Shown here piece after piece: positions 44,131 through 54,114 of a stretch of DNA of 64,000 bases (positions are counted from its first letter, which is position 1; the number at the start of each line of letters is the position of its first letter). The position numbers and the translations under genes are program-made. This DNA comes from Halopseudomonas litoralis (GTDB lineage: Bacteria > Pseudomonadota > Gammaproteobacteria > Pseudomonadales > Pseudomonadaceae): assembly GCF_900105005.1 (NCBI RefSeq), contig NZ_LT629748.1, positions 3,472,001 to 3,536,000 on the forward strand, given 5' to 3'. A model generated the notes under the pieces. The model did not search any database. It had not been told where the DNA came from and worked only from the letters and a program-made list of their open reading frames with translations.

Positions 44131-46184
44131 CCGAGCAGGGAGATGTCAGCGACGCCCAGGAACAGCCCGCGCAGACGGGCCAGCAACGCATAGCGGTTGG
44201 CTTTGACCTGTGGATTCTCGGCTTTGACCAGTACCTGGTCAAAGAACGCATCCACCGGTTCGCGCAAAGCCGCCAGCTGTTCCAGCGTGGCGCGGTACTG
44301 ACGCTCTGCGGCCAAGGGGGTGACTTTGGCCTCCGCGTCCAATACAGCGTCGGCCAGGGCCTGCTCAGGGGTTTCATTCAACAATGCCGGGTCTATGGCG
44401 GCTGGCACGGCGCTGTCAGCCTTGGCCAGAATGTTCGACACCCGTTTGTTGGCAGCCGACAGCGCAGCGGCTCCCGGCAACTGGCGGAATGCCTGAACCG
44501 CCTGCACACGCTGATCAAAGTCCAGCGGCGAATCAGGATGGACGGCGCGCACCGACTGATACACGGCCACATCGATACCTTCATCTTCATAGCGCGCACG
44601 CAGGCGGTCGAAGATGAAGTCCTGTACCTGATCGACCAGACCTTCGCTTTTTACTGCGACGCCATATTGCGCAATGGCGGTTTCCAGGGCAGCGTGCAGA
44701 TCCAGTTCCAACCGCTTCTCGATGAGGATGCGCAGTACACCCAGCGCAGCGCGGCGCAATGCATAGGGGTCCTTGCTACCGGTCGGCAGCATGCCGATCC
44801 CGAAGATGCCGACCAGCGTATCGAGCTTGTCAGCCAGGGCCACAGCGGCGCCGGTCAGCGTGCTCGGCAGCTCGGCACCGGCGCCGCGCGGCATGTACTG
44901 CTCGTTCAGCGCCAGCGCCACATCCTCGGCCTCGCCATCGTGTCCGGCATAATAGTAGCCAGCGATACCCTGCAGCTCAGGAAACTCGCCGACCATTTCA
45001 CTGGCCAGATCGCATTTGCTCAGCAGACCGGCGCGCGCAGCATTGGCCGTGTTGCCGCCGATGCGCTGGGCGATGAAGGCGGCCAGGCTGGAAACCCGTA
45101 CGGCCTTGTCATACACGCTGCCCAACTGCGCCTGGAATACCACATTGGCCAGCCGCTCATTGTTCTGTTCCAGCGTGTGCTTCTTGTCCTGCTGGAAGAA
45201 GAACTCGGCATCGGTCAGACGCGGACGAACTACCTTTTCGTTACCGGAAATGATCTGCGCCGGATCGCTGCTCTCGATATTGGCCACAGTGATGAAGCGC
45301 GGCAGCAGACGACCATTGGCGTCCAGCAGGCAGAAATACTTCTGGTTGTCCTGCATGGTGGAAATCAGCGCTTCCTGAGGTACGTCGAGGAAGCGTTCCT
45401 CGAAGCTGCACACCAGCGGCACCGGCCATTCGACCAGCGCGGTCACCTCGTCCAGCAGATCTTCGGGAATGATTGCGGTGCCCTGCTGTTCGCTCGCCAG
45501 TTGCTCCACTCGCTGGCGGATCAATTCGCGGCGCTCGGCGAAGTCAGCGATCACATGGGCCTGACGCAGGTCATCTGCGTAACTGGCCGGGGTGCTGATA
45601 CGCACTTCGTCCGGATGGTGGAAACGGTGGCCCAGTGAGGTACGACCCGCCTGTTGGGACAGAATATCGCAAGGGATCATGCTGTCGCCCTGCAGCATCA
45701 CCAGCCATTGGGTCGGACGCACGAATTCGGTCTTGCCAGCACCCCAGCGCATGCGCTTGGGAATCGGCAGCGCGGCCAGTGCGTTATCCACAATGGCTGG
45801 CAGCAGGTCGGCAGAAGCCTGTCCGGGAATGTTCTGTACATGGCGCAGGCGTGGGCCGCTCTGGTCCAGCTCGCTCAGTTCAACACCGCACTTGCGGGCA
45901 AAACCCAGCGCGGCCTGGGTCGGCTGGCCGTCGGCATCAAAAGCCGCCTTGAGTGGTGGGCCGTCCATTTGGCTGGTGCGGTCGGGTTGCTGCGTCGCCA
46001 ATTGCTCGACGAACACCGCCAGACGCCGGGGGGCGGCGAAGTAACGTGCCGACTGATATTGCAGACCGGCCTCGTTCAGGCCCTTCTCCACGCCTTCCTG
46101 AAAAGCGTCGGCCAGACGCTTCAACGCTTTGGGTGGCAGTTCTTCGGTACCCAGTTCAACCAGAAAATCCAAAGCCAGCATCAT
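44127..46184 (-). CDS. glyS: Glycyl-tRNA synthetase beta subunit
   Basis: The 685-residue beta subunit opens [19 protein letters not shown], contains [17 protein letters not shown] and [14 protein letters not shown], and ends in an anticodon-binding domain. Together with GlyQ it forms the alpha2beta2 enzyme. Its start overlaps the glyQ stop; Met1 or Met2 could be used. Confidence 0.98.
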   Translation of the reverse strand: MMLALDFLVELGTEELPPKALKRLADAFQEGVEKGLNEAGLQYQSARYFAAPRRLAVFVEQLATQQPDRTSQMDGPPLKAAFDADGQPTQAALGFARKCGVELSELDQSGPRLRHVQNIPGQASADLLPAIVDNALAALPIPKRMRWGAGKTEFVRPTQWLVMLQGDSMIPCDILSQQAGRTSLGHRFHHPDEVRISTPASYADDLRQAHVIADFAERRELIRQRVEQLASEQQGTAIIPEDLLDEVTALVEWPVPLVCSFEERFLDVPQEALISTMQDNQKYFCLLDANGRLLPRFITVANIESSDPAQIISGNEKVVRPRLTDAEFFFQQDKKHTLEQNNERLANVVFQAQLGSVYDKAVRVSSLAAFIAQRIGGNTANAARAGLLSKCDLASEMVGEFPELQGIAGYYYAGHDGEAEDVALALNEQYMPRGAGAELPSTLTGAAVALADKLDTLVGIFGIGMLPTGSKDPYALRRAALGVLRILIEKRLELDLHAALETAIAQYGVAVKSEGLVDQVQDFIFDRLRARYEDEGIDVAVYQSVRAVHPDSPLDFDQRVQAVQAFRQLPGAAALSAANKRVSNILAKADSAVPAAIDPALLNETPEQALADAVLDAEAKVTPLAAERQYRATLEQLAALREPVDAFFDQVLVKAENPQVKANRYALLARLRGLFLGVADISLLG

Positions 46185-47128
46185 TCGGCCTCCTTCAGTT
46201 TGGCCAGTACTTCATCACGCAGTTCGGGGCTGGCCATGGGGAAGCCGAGCTTGGCGCGGGCATGCAGATAGCTGTGAGCAATGGCGCGAGACAGAGTCCG
46301 CACGCGCAGGATGTAACGCTGACGCTCGGTCACCGAGATCGCGCGGCGGGCATCCAGCAGGTTGAAGGTGTGGGACGCCTTCATCACCATTTCGTAGGCC
46401 GGTAGCGGCAATTCGGCCTCGATCAGCCGATTGGCTTCGCTTTCGTAGAAACTGAACAGTTCGAACAACTTTTCGACGTTGGCATGCTCGAAGTTGTAGG
46501 TCGATTGCTCCACCTCGTTCTGGTGGAACACGTCACCGTAGGTGACCTTGCCGAACGGACCATCGGAATAGACCAGGTCATAGACCGAATCCACACCTTG
46601 CAGATACATGGCCAGACGCTCCAGACCGTAGGTGATCTCACCGGTGACCGGGTAGCATTCAACACCGCCGACCTGCTGGAAGTACGTGAACTGGGTCACT
46701 TCCATGCCATTCAGCCAGACTTCCCAACCCAGACCCCAAGCGCCCAGAGTCGGCGATTCCCAGTTGTCTTCCACGAAGCGGATATCATGTACCAATGGGT
46801 CGATGCCGATATGGCGCAGCGAATCCAGGTACAGCTCCTGGATATTGTCCGGATTCGGTTTGAGCACCACTTGGAACTGGTAGTAGTGCTGCAGACGGTT
46901 GGGGTTCTCGCCGTAGCGGCCGTCAGCCGGGCGGCGACTGGGTTGAACATAGGCCGCGTTCCAGTTTTCCGGGCCGATGGAGCGCAGGAAGGTCGCGGTA
47001 TGGAAAGTGCCGGCACCTACTTCCATGTCATAGGGCTGGAGCAATACGCAGCCCTGCTGCGCCCAGTAGTTCTGCAGCGCAAGGATCAGGCCCTGGAAGG
47101 TTTGGGCGGCTGGATTAGTCTGAGTCAC
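46181..47128 (-). CDS. glyQ: Glycyl-tRNA synthetase alpha subunit
   Basis: The 315-residue catalytic subunit is recognised by [58 protein letters not shown] and [21 protein letters not shown]. The start is taken as GTG 47128, which gives the family N terminus ([11 protein letters not shown]) and has GGTGA just upstream. A TTG at 47143 would add 5 residues. Confidence 0.97.
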   Translation of the reverse strand: MTQTNPAAQTFQGLILALQNYWAQQGCVLLQPYDMEVGAGTFHTATFLRSIGPENWNAAYVQPSRRPADGRYGENPNRLQHYYQFQVVLKPNPDNIQELYLDSLRHIGIDPLVHDIRFVEDNWESPTLGAWGLGWEVWLNGMEVTQFTYFQQVGGVECYPVTGEITYGLERLAMYLQGVDSVYDLVYSDGPFGKVTYGDVFHQNEVEQSTYNFEHANVEKLFELFSFYESEANRLIEAELPLPAYEMVMKASHTFNLLDARRAISVTERQRYILRVRTLSRAIAHSYLHARAKLGFPMASPELRDEVLAKLKEAE

Positions 47129-47199
47129 GTTTTCACCGGTCAACTGTGAAGAAAGGGCGAAGTATACAATCCCGACGGGATGGCATACAGCTCGGACAT

Positions 47200-47326
47200 C
47201 TCTGAAAACTACTGCGCTCGGTCATGCTGCGTTGAAATCCTCCTCAAGATGCTCATTTACTACAGTAAACTGCGCTCTTGCGTCGGGTTTCGCCTTGCCT
47301 GACCGTCGCTCGCTGCGTTTTCAGAG
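47200..47326. repeat. Small palindromic element, possible MITE
   Basis: The ~127-bp intergenic segment between glyQ and ppnN is bounded by the inverted repeat CTCTGAAAAC (47200-47209) and GTTTTCAGAG (47317-47326). It contains the internal palindrome TTTACT-AC-AGTAAA and CGCTCG/CGCTCGCTGCG motifs. It has no gene. Such GCGCTC-rich elements are common between genes in pseudomonads; only one copy is in this window. Confidence 0.55.
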
Positions 47327-47343
47327 GCGTCCTATCCGAGAGA

Positions 47344-48714
47344 TCAACTGACGACGCGGTAGGAGGGCTGGTAGGCGGAGCCGTTTGGCAGTTTCATCCG
47401 CTGCTGCTCGACGAAGGCGGTGAGCAACGCCTCCAGTGGCTGCATGATCTCCGGATCGCCGTGGATCTCATAGGGTCCATATTGCTCGATCAGGCGTATG
47501 CCCTTGTCCTTGACGTTCCCGGCGACAATGCCGGAAAACGCCCGGCGCAGGTTGGCGGCCAGTTCATGCGGTGGTGTGCTGCGGCGCAGCTCCAGGTTGG
47601 CCATGTTTTCATGGGTCGGCTCGAAGGGCCGCTGGAAGCTTTCCTCGATTTTCAGCAGCCAGTTGAAGTGGAAGGCATCGCTGCGCTCGCGACGAAACTG
47701 TTTCACTTCTGCCAATCCCTGTTTCATCTTGCGTGCCACCAGCACCGGATCTTCGATGATGATCTCGTAGCGCGCCTGCGCCGCTGGACCCAGGGTGGCG
47801 CCAACGAACTCATGCAGTTGTTGCAGATAGCCGGCCGATTCCTTCGGTCCGCTGAGGATCAGCGGGAACGGTAGTTCGCGGTTGTCCGGGTGCAGCAAGA
47901 TCCCCAGCAGATAGAGGAATTCTTCGGCAGTACCCACGCCACCCGGGAAGATGATGATGCCATGCCCGACCCGGACAAAGGCTTCCAGACGCTTTTCGAT
48001 ATCCGGCAGGATGACCAGCTCATTGACGATGGGGTTCGGCGCTTCGGCGGCAATGATGCCCGGCTCGGTCAGACCCAGATAGCGACCGTCCGTCACCCTC
48101 TGCTTGGCATGGGCGATGGTCGCACCTTTCATCGGGCCCTTCATCACCCCGGGTCCGCAGCCGGTGCAGATGTCCAGGTTGCGCAGGCCCAGTTCATGGC
48201 CGACCCGTTTGGTGTACTTGTATTCTTCGGTGTTGATCGAATGACCACCCCAGCACACCACCATCTTCGGTTCAACGCCGGGCGTCAGAGTGCGGGCATT
48301 GCGCAACAGGTGGAAGACGTAATCGGTGATGCCATTCGAGTTGCTCAGATCCGCTCGCTGATTGCGCAGTTCGCTTTCGGTATAGACGATATCGCGCAGG
48401 GCGCTGAACAGCATTTCCCGAGTGCTGGCGATCATATGGCCATCGACAAAGGCATCGGCCGGCGCGTTGCGCAGCTCCAGGCTGACACCGCGGTCGAGCT
48501 GATGGATGTGCACCTCGAAATCGGCATAGGCTTCGAGAATGGTCTTGGCGTTATCGACGCGGGCACCGGTATTGAGAATCGCCAGCGCACACTGGCGGAA
48601 CAATTGATAAGTACTGCCCGAGCCGAACTGGCTCAAATTCTGGACTTCACGCTGGGACAGGATTTCCAGACTGCCCCGGGGGGTTACTGAAACGTTGACG
48701 ACTTGTCTTGGCAT
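47344..48714 (-). CDS. ppnN: Pyrimidine/purine nucleotide 5'-monophosphate nucleosidase PpnN
   Basis: The 456-residue protein (YgdH) cleaves nucleotides into base and ribose 5-phosphate and is known in E. coli to be controlled by (p)ppGpp. The central LOG-type Rossmann domain has VCWGGHSI, TGCGPGVMKGPMKGA and the catalytic FPGGVGTAEEFLYLLG, flanked by the longer N- and C-terminal domains that distinguish PpnN from short LOG proteins. The start is ATG 48714 with GGAAG upstream; the frame reaches a GTG at 48720. Confidence 0.93.
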   Translation of the reverse strand: MPRQVVNVSVTPRGSLEILSQREVQNLSQFGSGSTYQLFRQCALAILNTGARVDNAKTILEAYADFEVHIHQLDRGVSLELRNAPADAFVDGHMIASTREMLFSALRDIVYTESELRNQRADLSNSNGITDYVFHLLRNARTLTPGVEPKMVVCWGGHSINTEEYKYTKRVGHELGLRNLDICTGCGPGVMKGPMKGATIAHAKQRVTDGRYLGLTEPGIIAAEAPNPIVNELVILPDIEKRLEAFVRVGHGIIIFPGGVGTAEEFLYLLGILLHPDNRELPFPLILSGPKESAGYLQQLHEFVGATLGPAAQARYEIIIEDPVLVARKMKQGLAEVKQFRRERSDAFHFNWLLKIEESFQRPFEPTHENMANLELRRSTPPHELAANLRRAFSGIVAGNVKDKGIRLIEQYGPYEIHGDPEIMQPLEALLTAFVEQQRMKLPNGSAYQPSYRVVS

Positions 48715-48852
48715 TATCACTTCCGCGTTGAAAATGGACGCCCCATCTTACGCTACCGCACCCAGGCAAGTGCAACGGGGCTTTTTGCAGCGTTGGTTTT
48801 CGGTACGATGCAGGGTATAAAACGAACTCAATTGTCAATCAGGAGTTGCGCA

Positions 48853-49458
48853 TTGAACCCCTCTCGCAATGACGTCACCCGCTGCCGATGGTGCTCTGCC
48901 GATCCTGTGTATCAGCACTACCACGACCATGAATGGGGCGTGCCGGAATATGATGCGCAGCGGTTATTCGAGAAGCTGCTGCTTGACGGGTTCCAGGCAG
49001 GACTGTCGTGGATCACCATACTCAAGAAGCGCGAGCGCTATCGACAGGTGTATCGTGGTTTTGATGTGCAACTCATGGCGGCGCAGAGCGATGCCGATCT
49101 GCAGATACTGATGCAGGACCCAGGCATTATTCGCAATCGGCTGAAGATCCAGGCTGCAAGGCAGAATGCCCGGGCCTGGCTGGTCCTGGCGAAGCGGACC
49201 GACCCGGCAGCCTGGCTCTGGCAGTTTGTCGATGGTCGGCCGCTGATCAACCAGTTTGCCAGCCATGCCGAGGTGCCGGCCATTACGCCGCAGGCTCAGG
49301 CCATGAGCAAGGCGCTGAAGAAAGCCGGTTTCAGTTTTGTCGGGCCGACAATCTGTTATGCATTCATGCAGGCGACCGGCATGGTTATGGACCATACTCT
49401 GGATTGTTTCCGCTACGCGGAATTGGGCTGTGGGACTTTTACCGTCGAACAACAATAA
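48853..49458 (+). CDS. tag: DNA-3-methyladenine glycosylase I
   Basis: The 201-residue enzyme removes 3-methyladenine from DNA. It has the zinc and active-site motifs CRWCSADPVYQHYHDHEWGVPEYD, LLLDGFQAGLSWITILKKRERYR and FVGPTICYAFMQATGMVMDHTLDCFRY. The start is a TTG at 48853 with AGGAG 7 bases upstream; no ATG is in a suitable place. It lies head to head with ppnN. Confidence 0.95.
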   Translation: MNPSRNDVTRCRWCSADPVYQHYHDHEWGVPEYDAQRLFEKLLLDGFQAGLSWITILKKRERYRQVYRGFDVQLMAAQSDADLQILMQDPGIIRNRLKIQAARQNARAWLVLAKRTDPAAWLWQFVDGRPLINQFASHAEVPAITPQAQAMSKALKKAGFSFVGPTICYAFMQATGMVMDHTLDCFRYAELGCGTFTVEQQ

Positions 49459-49473
49459 TGATGGAGACCATCC

Positions 49474-50427
49474 ATGCAACTGACCAAACGTTTGGGTCTG
49501 CTGGCCGCTGCTGCGGCGCTGACCGCCACCACTGCGGTGTTTGCCGCGCCGACCTATATCAATGTGCTCACTGGCGGCACCAGCGGAGTGTATTACCCCA
49601 TCGGGGTGGCCATCTCGCAGCTGTATAATCAGATCGACGAGGCTAAACCCTCAGTGCAGGCGACCAAGGCCTCGGTGGAAAACCTCAATCTGTTGCAGGC
49701 CGGCCGCGGTGAATTGGCCTTTGCTCTCGGTGACTCGGTGGCCGATGCCTGGAATGGTGTGGAGGACGCCGGCTTCAAGGCGCCGCTCGAACGCCTGCGC
49801 GCCATTGCCGGCACGTACAGCAATTACATCCAGGTAGTGGCCAGTGAGGAATCCGGTATCAAGACGCTGGAGGATCTCAAAGGCAAACGGATCTCGGTTG
49901 GCGCGCCCAAATCCGGTACCGAACTCAATGCCCGGGCCATCTTTGCGGCAGCGGGGTTGAGCTACGATGACATGCGCCGTGTCGAGTTCCTGCCCTACGC
50001 CGAATCCGTCGAGCTAATCAAGAATCGGCAACTGGATGCAACCTTGCAGTCGTCTGGTCTGGGCATGGCCGCCATTCGTGATCTGGCCAGCACCATGCCG
50101 GTGACGTTCGTGCCGATTCCTGAAGAAGTGGTGCAGAAGATCAACAACCCCGCCTATCAGCCCGGGGTGATTCCAGCCGGCACCTACGATGGTCAGGAGC
50201 AGGATGTGCCGACTGTCGGTATTACCAATATCCTGGTCAGCCACGATAAGGTGCCCGAGGATATTGCCTATCAGATGACCAAACTGATCTTCGACAACCT
50301 GGATGCGCTGGGTAATGCCCATGCTGCAGCCAAGGCGATCAAGTTGGAGACCGCTGCGGGCAACCTGCCGATCCCATTGCATCCGGGGGCCGAACGCTTC
50401 TATCGGGAAGCTGGTGTTCTGGAATAA
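49474..50427 (+). CDS. TAXI-family TRAP transporter solute-binding protein
   Basis: The 317-residue periplasmic protein has a clear signal peptide (RLGLLAAAAALTATTAVFA) and the TAXI pattern YINVLTGGTSGVYYPIGVAISQLYN and GKRISVGAPKSGTELNARAIFAAAGLSYDD. TAXI proteins capture substrates such as glutamate or other organic acids for a fused TRAP permease. The permease gene starts 26 bases later. The substrate cannot be deduced. Confidence 0.94.
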   Translation: MQLTKRLGLLAAAAALTATTAVFAAPTYINVLTGGTSGVYYPIGVAISQLYNQIDEAKPSVQATKASVENLNLLQAGRGELAFALGDSVADAWNGVEDAGFKAPLERLRAIAGTYSNYIQVVASEESGIKTLEDLKGKRISVGAPKSGTELNARAIFAAAGLSYDDMRRVEFLPYAESVELIKNRQLDATLQSSGLGMAAIRDLASTMPVTFVPIPEEVVQKINNPAYQPGVIPAGTYDGQEQDVPTVGITNILVSHDKVPEDIAYQMTKLIFDNLDALGNAHAAAKAIKLETAAGNLPIPLHPGAERFYREAGVLE

Positions 50428-50453
50428 GCCTCGGCAATGCGCGGGAGTAGCTC

Positions 50454-52478
50454 ATGAGTGAAGATCGGGGGCTCAGTGCGAGCCCCGCCGACTGGCCCAG
50501 AGCCCTGTTTTATGTGGCTCTGCTGTTTTCCTGTTATCAGATTGTCACCGCTGCCTTTCATCCGGTGTCGACCCAGGTGTTGCGGGCCGGACACGTGGGT
50601 TTTCTGCTGTTGTTGGTGTATCTCAGTTATCCGCTGCGTGGCAATGCGCGTCCCTGGCAACCCCTGGCCTGGATACTGGGGTTGGCAGGTATGGCGACTT
50701 TCGCCTACCAATGGTATTTCGAGGCGGATCTGATCCAGCGCTCTGGTGATCTGACTACCACTGACATGGTGGTTGGCATCATCTTGATCGCCTTGGTATT
50801 CGAGGCGGCGCGGCGGGTAATGGGCATTGCTCTGCCGATCATCTGCGGGCTGTTTCTCGCCTATGGCTTGTTCGGCAATCACCTGCCGGGCGATCTGGCC
50901 CATCGCGGCTATTATCTGGACCAGGTGGTCAATCAGCTGTCCTTCGGCACCGAGGGGCTGTACGGCACGCCGACCTATGTGTCCGCCACCTATATCTTCC
51001 TGTTCATCCTGTTCGGCTCGTTCCTCGAGCAGGCCGGAATGATCCGTCTGTTCACCGATTTCGCCATGGGCCTGTTCGGGCACAAGGCCGGTGGACCGGC
51101 CAAGGTGTCGGTAGTGTCATCGGCGCTGATGGGCACCATCACCGGGTCCGGCGTGGCCAACGTGGTGACCACCGGCCAGTTCACCATCCCCCTGATGAAG
51201 CGTTTCGGTTATCGCTCGGCGTTTGCCGGCGGAGTCGAGGCGACATCGAGCATGGGCAGCCAGATCATGCCACCGGTGATGGGCGCCGTGGCCTTCATCA
51301 TGGCCGAAACCATCAACATGCCCTATGTTGAGGTGGCCAAGGCGGCTTTGCTGCCGGCGCTGCTGTATTTCGGCTCGGTATTCTGGATGGTGCACCTTGA
51401 GGCTCGCCGCTCGAAACTCAATGGCCTGCCGAAGGACGAATGCCCCAGTGCCTGGGCGGCGGTCAAGCAGCGCTGGTTCCTGCTGATTCCGCTGGCAGTA
51501 CTGATCTGGCTGCTGTTTTCCGGGCGCACGCCGATGTTTGCCGGGACCATCGGCCTGGCACTGACGGCGATCGTGATCCTCGGGTCGGCGCTGATCCTGC
51601 GGGTGTCGTCCACGGCAATCCGGCTCATCTTCTGGGTGGCCCTCGGTGTGCTTTGTGCCGGCTTCTTTCAGTTGGGCATTGGCGTGATCTTCGGTGTTAT
51701 CGGCGTACTGGTGGCGGCTTGCTGGTTCATCAAGGGTGGGCGCGATACCTTACTGATCTGCCTGCATGCGCTGGTGGAAGGGGCGCGCCATGCGATTCCC
51801 GTCGGGATTGCCTGCGTGCTGGTGGGGGTGATCATCGGTATCGTTTCGCTGACCGGGGTGGCCTCGACCTTTGCCGGCTATATTCTGGCAATCGGCCAGG
51901 ACAATCTGTTCCTGTCGCTGCTGCTGACCATGCTTACCTGTCTGATGTTGGGCATGGGTATTCCGACCATTCCGAACTACATCATCACCAGCTCCATTGC
52001 CGCGCCGGCGCTGCTGGATCTGGGTGTACCGCTGATCGTTTCGCACATGTTCGTGTTCTATTTTGGCATCATGGCTGATCTGACGCCGCCGGTGGCGCTT
52101 GCGTGCTTCGCTGCCGCGCCGATCGCCCGTGCCAGTGGTCTGAAGATCAGCATGTGGGCCATACGTATCGCCGTGGCCGGCTTCGTGGTGCCCTTCATGG
52201 CGGTCTACAACCCGGCACTGATGATGCAGGGCGGTGACTGGGCGGCGACGCTTTACATGCTGTTCAAGGCGGCCTTTGCGATCGGCCTGTGGGGCACGGT
52301 TTTCACCGGTTATTTCATGCAGCGCCTGACGTGGTGGGAACTGCCGCTGGGTTTTGTCGCGGGTGGGCTGATGATTCTGGCGCTGCCGATCAGTGATGAA
52401 CTGGGTTTCGCGCTGGGCGCCGTCTTCGTCGCACAACATTGGTGGCGCGCACGTCGCGCTCTGACCGCCGCGGCATGA
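50454..52478 (+). CDS. TRAP transporter fused permease (small and large subunits)
   Basis: The 674-residue membrane protein combines the 4TM (DctQ-like) and 12TM (DctM-like) parts in one chain, as is usual with TAXI systems. It shows many hydrophobic helices, GSFLEQAGMIRLFTDFAMGLFGHKAGGPAKVSVVSSALMGTITGSGVANVVTTGQFTIP, typical of the DctM domain, and MGIPTIPNYIITSSIAAPAL. Transport is driven by an ion gradient rather than ATP in this class. It overlaps the DUF1850 start by four bases. Confidence 0.95.
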   Translation: MSEDRGLSASPADWPRALFYVALLFSCYQIVTAAFHPVSTQVLRAGHVGFLLLLVYLSYPLRGNARPWQPLAWILGLAGMATFAYQWYFEADLIQRSGDLTTTDMVVGIILIALVFEAARRVMGIALPIICGLFLAYGLFGNHLPGDLAHRGYYLDQVVNQLSFGTEGLYGTPTYVSATYIFLFILFGSFLEQAGMIRLFTDFAMGLFGHKAGGPAKVSVVSSALMGTITGSGVANVVTTGQFTIPLMKRFGYRSAFAGGVEATSSMGSQIMPPVMGAVAFIMAETINMPYVEVAKAALLPALLYFGSVFWMVHLEARRSKLNGLPKDECPSAWAAVKQRWFLLIPLAVLIWLLFSGRTPMFAGTIGLALTAIVILGSALILRVSSTAIRLIFWVALGVLCAGFFQLGIGVIFGVIGVLVAACWFIKGGRDTLLICLHALVEGARHAIPVGIACVLVGVIIGIVSLTGVASTFAGYILAIGQDNLFLSLLLTMLTCLMLGMGIPTIPNYIITSSIAAPALLDLGVPLIVSHMFVFYFGIMADLTPPVALACFAAAPIARASGLKISMWAIRIAVAGFVVPFMAVYNPALMMQGGDWAATLYMLFKAAFAIGLWGTVFTGYFMQRLTWWELPLGFVAGGLMILALPISDELGFALGAVFVAQHWWRARRALTAAA

Positions 52479-52873
52479 ATGCCCTGTGTCTCGGCTTGGC
52501 TGGAGTGATCTGGGCACAGCTGCCATTAGCCGAGTTCACCCTGGCCTGGAATCACAGTGTCGAAAAGATACGCTGGGAAGAGGACTGGCAGGTTGAAACT
52601 GCCGGCCTGTTATTGCGCGAGGCCAGAGTGCGCGGCAGTGGCGCGGGTATGGAAATACCTGAGGATGCTGTGCTGCGGCATGGCAGTTGGCACTACCGGC
52701 CGCAGCTGCCCGCACTGCAACCCTTGCGACTGGGGCGCAGCAGTGCCCCGGCGGCCGGCGATTATCAATTATGCACCGACACGGGCTGCCACCCCCTGGC
52801 CGATTGGCTGGGAGCGCCGGACCCGCAGCAACCGGTGGTGGAATTGTGGAGCTGTTCGGCGCCGGTGGGATGA
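52475..52873 (+). CDS. DUF1850 protein linked to the TAXI-TRAP transporter
   Basis: The 132-residue product starts at ATG 52475, overlapping the permease stop (ATGA). It has an N-terminal hydrophobic segment and the DUF1850 core FTLAWNHSVEKIRWEEDWQVETAGLLLREARVRGSGAGMEIPEDA. DUF1850 proteins are commonly encoded beside TAXI-TRAP operons; their role is unknown. Confidence 0.85.
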   Translation: MNALCLGLAGVIWAQLPLAEFTLAWNHSVEKIRWEEDWQVETAGLLLREARVRGSGAGMEIPEDAVLRHGSWHYRPQLPALQPLRLGRSSAPAAGDYQLCTDTGCHPLADWLGAPDPQQPVVELWSCSAPVG

Positions 52874-52923
52874 TGCCTGTGCTCAGGCTACAATGGCGTT
52901 TTTCAAATGCTGGAGTGTGGTGA

Positions 52924-53811
52924 GTGGAAAGGCTCAAGGGTGCTGTTGTAGTGGGTTTTCTCAAGCTGTTTTCGCTGCTGCCGTTCGGTGTAGCGCAGCG
53001 CCTGGGCGCCTTTGTTGGCTGGCTGATGTGGAAGCTGCCGAACCGTTCGCGTGAGGTGGTGCGTATCAACTTCGCCCATTGCCTGCCGGAATTGTCAGAG
53101 GTGGAGCGGGAAAAGCTGGTCGGTGAAACCCTGCTCAATATCGGTCGCAGCTTCGCCGAAAGCGCCTGCGCGTGGATGTGGAGCCCACAGAAAACCGTGG
53201 CCCTGATCAAGGAGGTGGAGGGCGAGCATCTACTGGATGAGGCCTTGGCCGAAGGCAAGGGGCTGGTCGGAATCACCAGCCACCTGGGTAACTGGGAAGT
53301 GCTCAACCATTGGTATTGCCTGAAATGCTCGCCGATCATTTTCTACCGTCCGCCGAAGCAGAAAGCGGTGGACGAGCTGCTGCAGAAACAGCGCACCCAG
53401 CTGGGCAACAAGGTGGCTGCCTCTACTCGCGAGGGCATCATCAGCGTCATGCGTGAGGTACGTCGCGGCGGCGCTGTGGGTATTCCCGCAGATCCCGAAC
53501 CGGCGCTGAAAAGCGGCCTGTTCGTACCCTTTTTCGGCATTCAGGCATTGACCAGCAAATTCGTCCCCGGCCTGCTCAAGGGAGGGTCGGCCAATGGCGT
53601 CTTCCTGCATTGCGTACGCCTGCCCGATCACAGCGGTTTCAAGGTCATAGTGGAGCGGGCGCCCGAGGCGCTTTATAGTGAAGACGAGAACGTCGCGGTA
53701 GCCGGCATGAGCAAAGCCATTGAAGGCTATGTGCGGCGCTGGCCCAGCCAGTATATGTGGACCATGAAGCGCTTCAAGAAGCGCCCCGCCGGCGAGAAGA
53801 AATGGTATTGA
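52924..53811 (+). CDS. Lipid A biosynthesis acyltransferase (LpxL/HtrB family)
   Basis: The 295-residue inner-membrane acyltransferase adds a secondary acyl chain to lipid A. The catalytic HX4E motif is His120-LGNW-Glu125, with IFYRPPK and GGAVGIPADPEPALKSGLFVPFFG further on. In this motif the usual D/P pattern of LpxL (ADQ/ADP) is present as ADPEP. The start is GTG 52924. The substrate chain (lauroyl or hydroxylauroyl) is not decidable from sequence alone. Confidence 0.9.
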   Translation: MERLKGAVVVGFLKLFSLLPFGVAQRLGAFVGWLMWKLPNRSREVVRINFAHCLPELSEVEREKLVGETLLNIGRSFAESACAWMWSPQKTVALIKEVEGEHLLDEALAEGKGLVGITSHLGNWEVLNHWYCLKCSPIIFYRPPKQKAVDELLQKQRTQLGNKVAASTREGIISVMREVRRGGAVGIPADPEPALKSGLFVPFFGIQALTSKFVPGLLKGGSANGVFLHCVRLPDHSGFKVIVERAPEALYSEDENVAVAGMSKAIEGYVRRWPSQYMWTMKRFKKRPAGEKKWY

Positions 53812-53843
53812 AGAAGTAGTCTTGAAGACAAGGAATGTAAGCC

Positions 53844-54113
53844 ATGAGTAACCAACGGCAATATCCACGGACGATGATGAAGTGCCGGATCAAGATCAGC
53901 CACCCTGCCTTTGGCTCGCTGACCGCCCAGACCAAGGATCTGTCCGACGGCGGGGTGTTCATCGAACATCCGGATCTGGCAGCGCTGGCGGTCGGTGATG
54001 AGGTGACCGGGCAGGTGCAGGACATGCCGATCGAGGCGCCCGTTCTGCGCATGGTGATCCAGCGTGTCGTTGCCGGTGGGGGCGTGGGCTTGGCCTTTCT
54101 CGACGAAGAATGA
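53844..54113 (+). CDS. Single-domain PilZ protein
   Basis: The 89-residue protein consists almost only of a PilZ domain. The c-di-GMP motif RxxxR is RQYPR (Arg5, Arg9), and DLSDGG (Asp32, Ser34, Gly37) completes the site. It would act as a small c-di-GMP-responsive adaptor. It lies 32 bases after the LpxL-like gene and converges with trkH, leaving one base between stops. Confidence 0.9.
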   Translation: MSNQRQYPRTMMKCRIKISHPAFGSLTAQTKDLSDGGVFIEHPDLAALAVGDEVTGQVQDMPIEAPVLRMVIQRVVAGGGVGLAFLDEE

Positions 54114-54114
54114 C

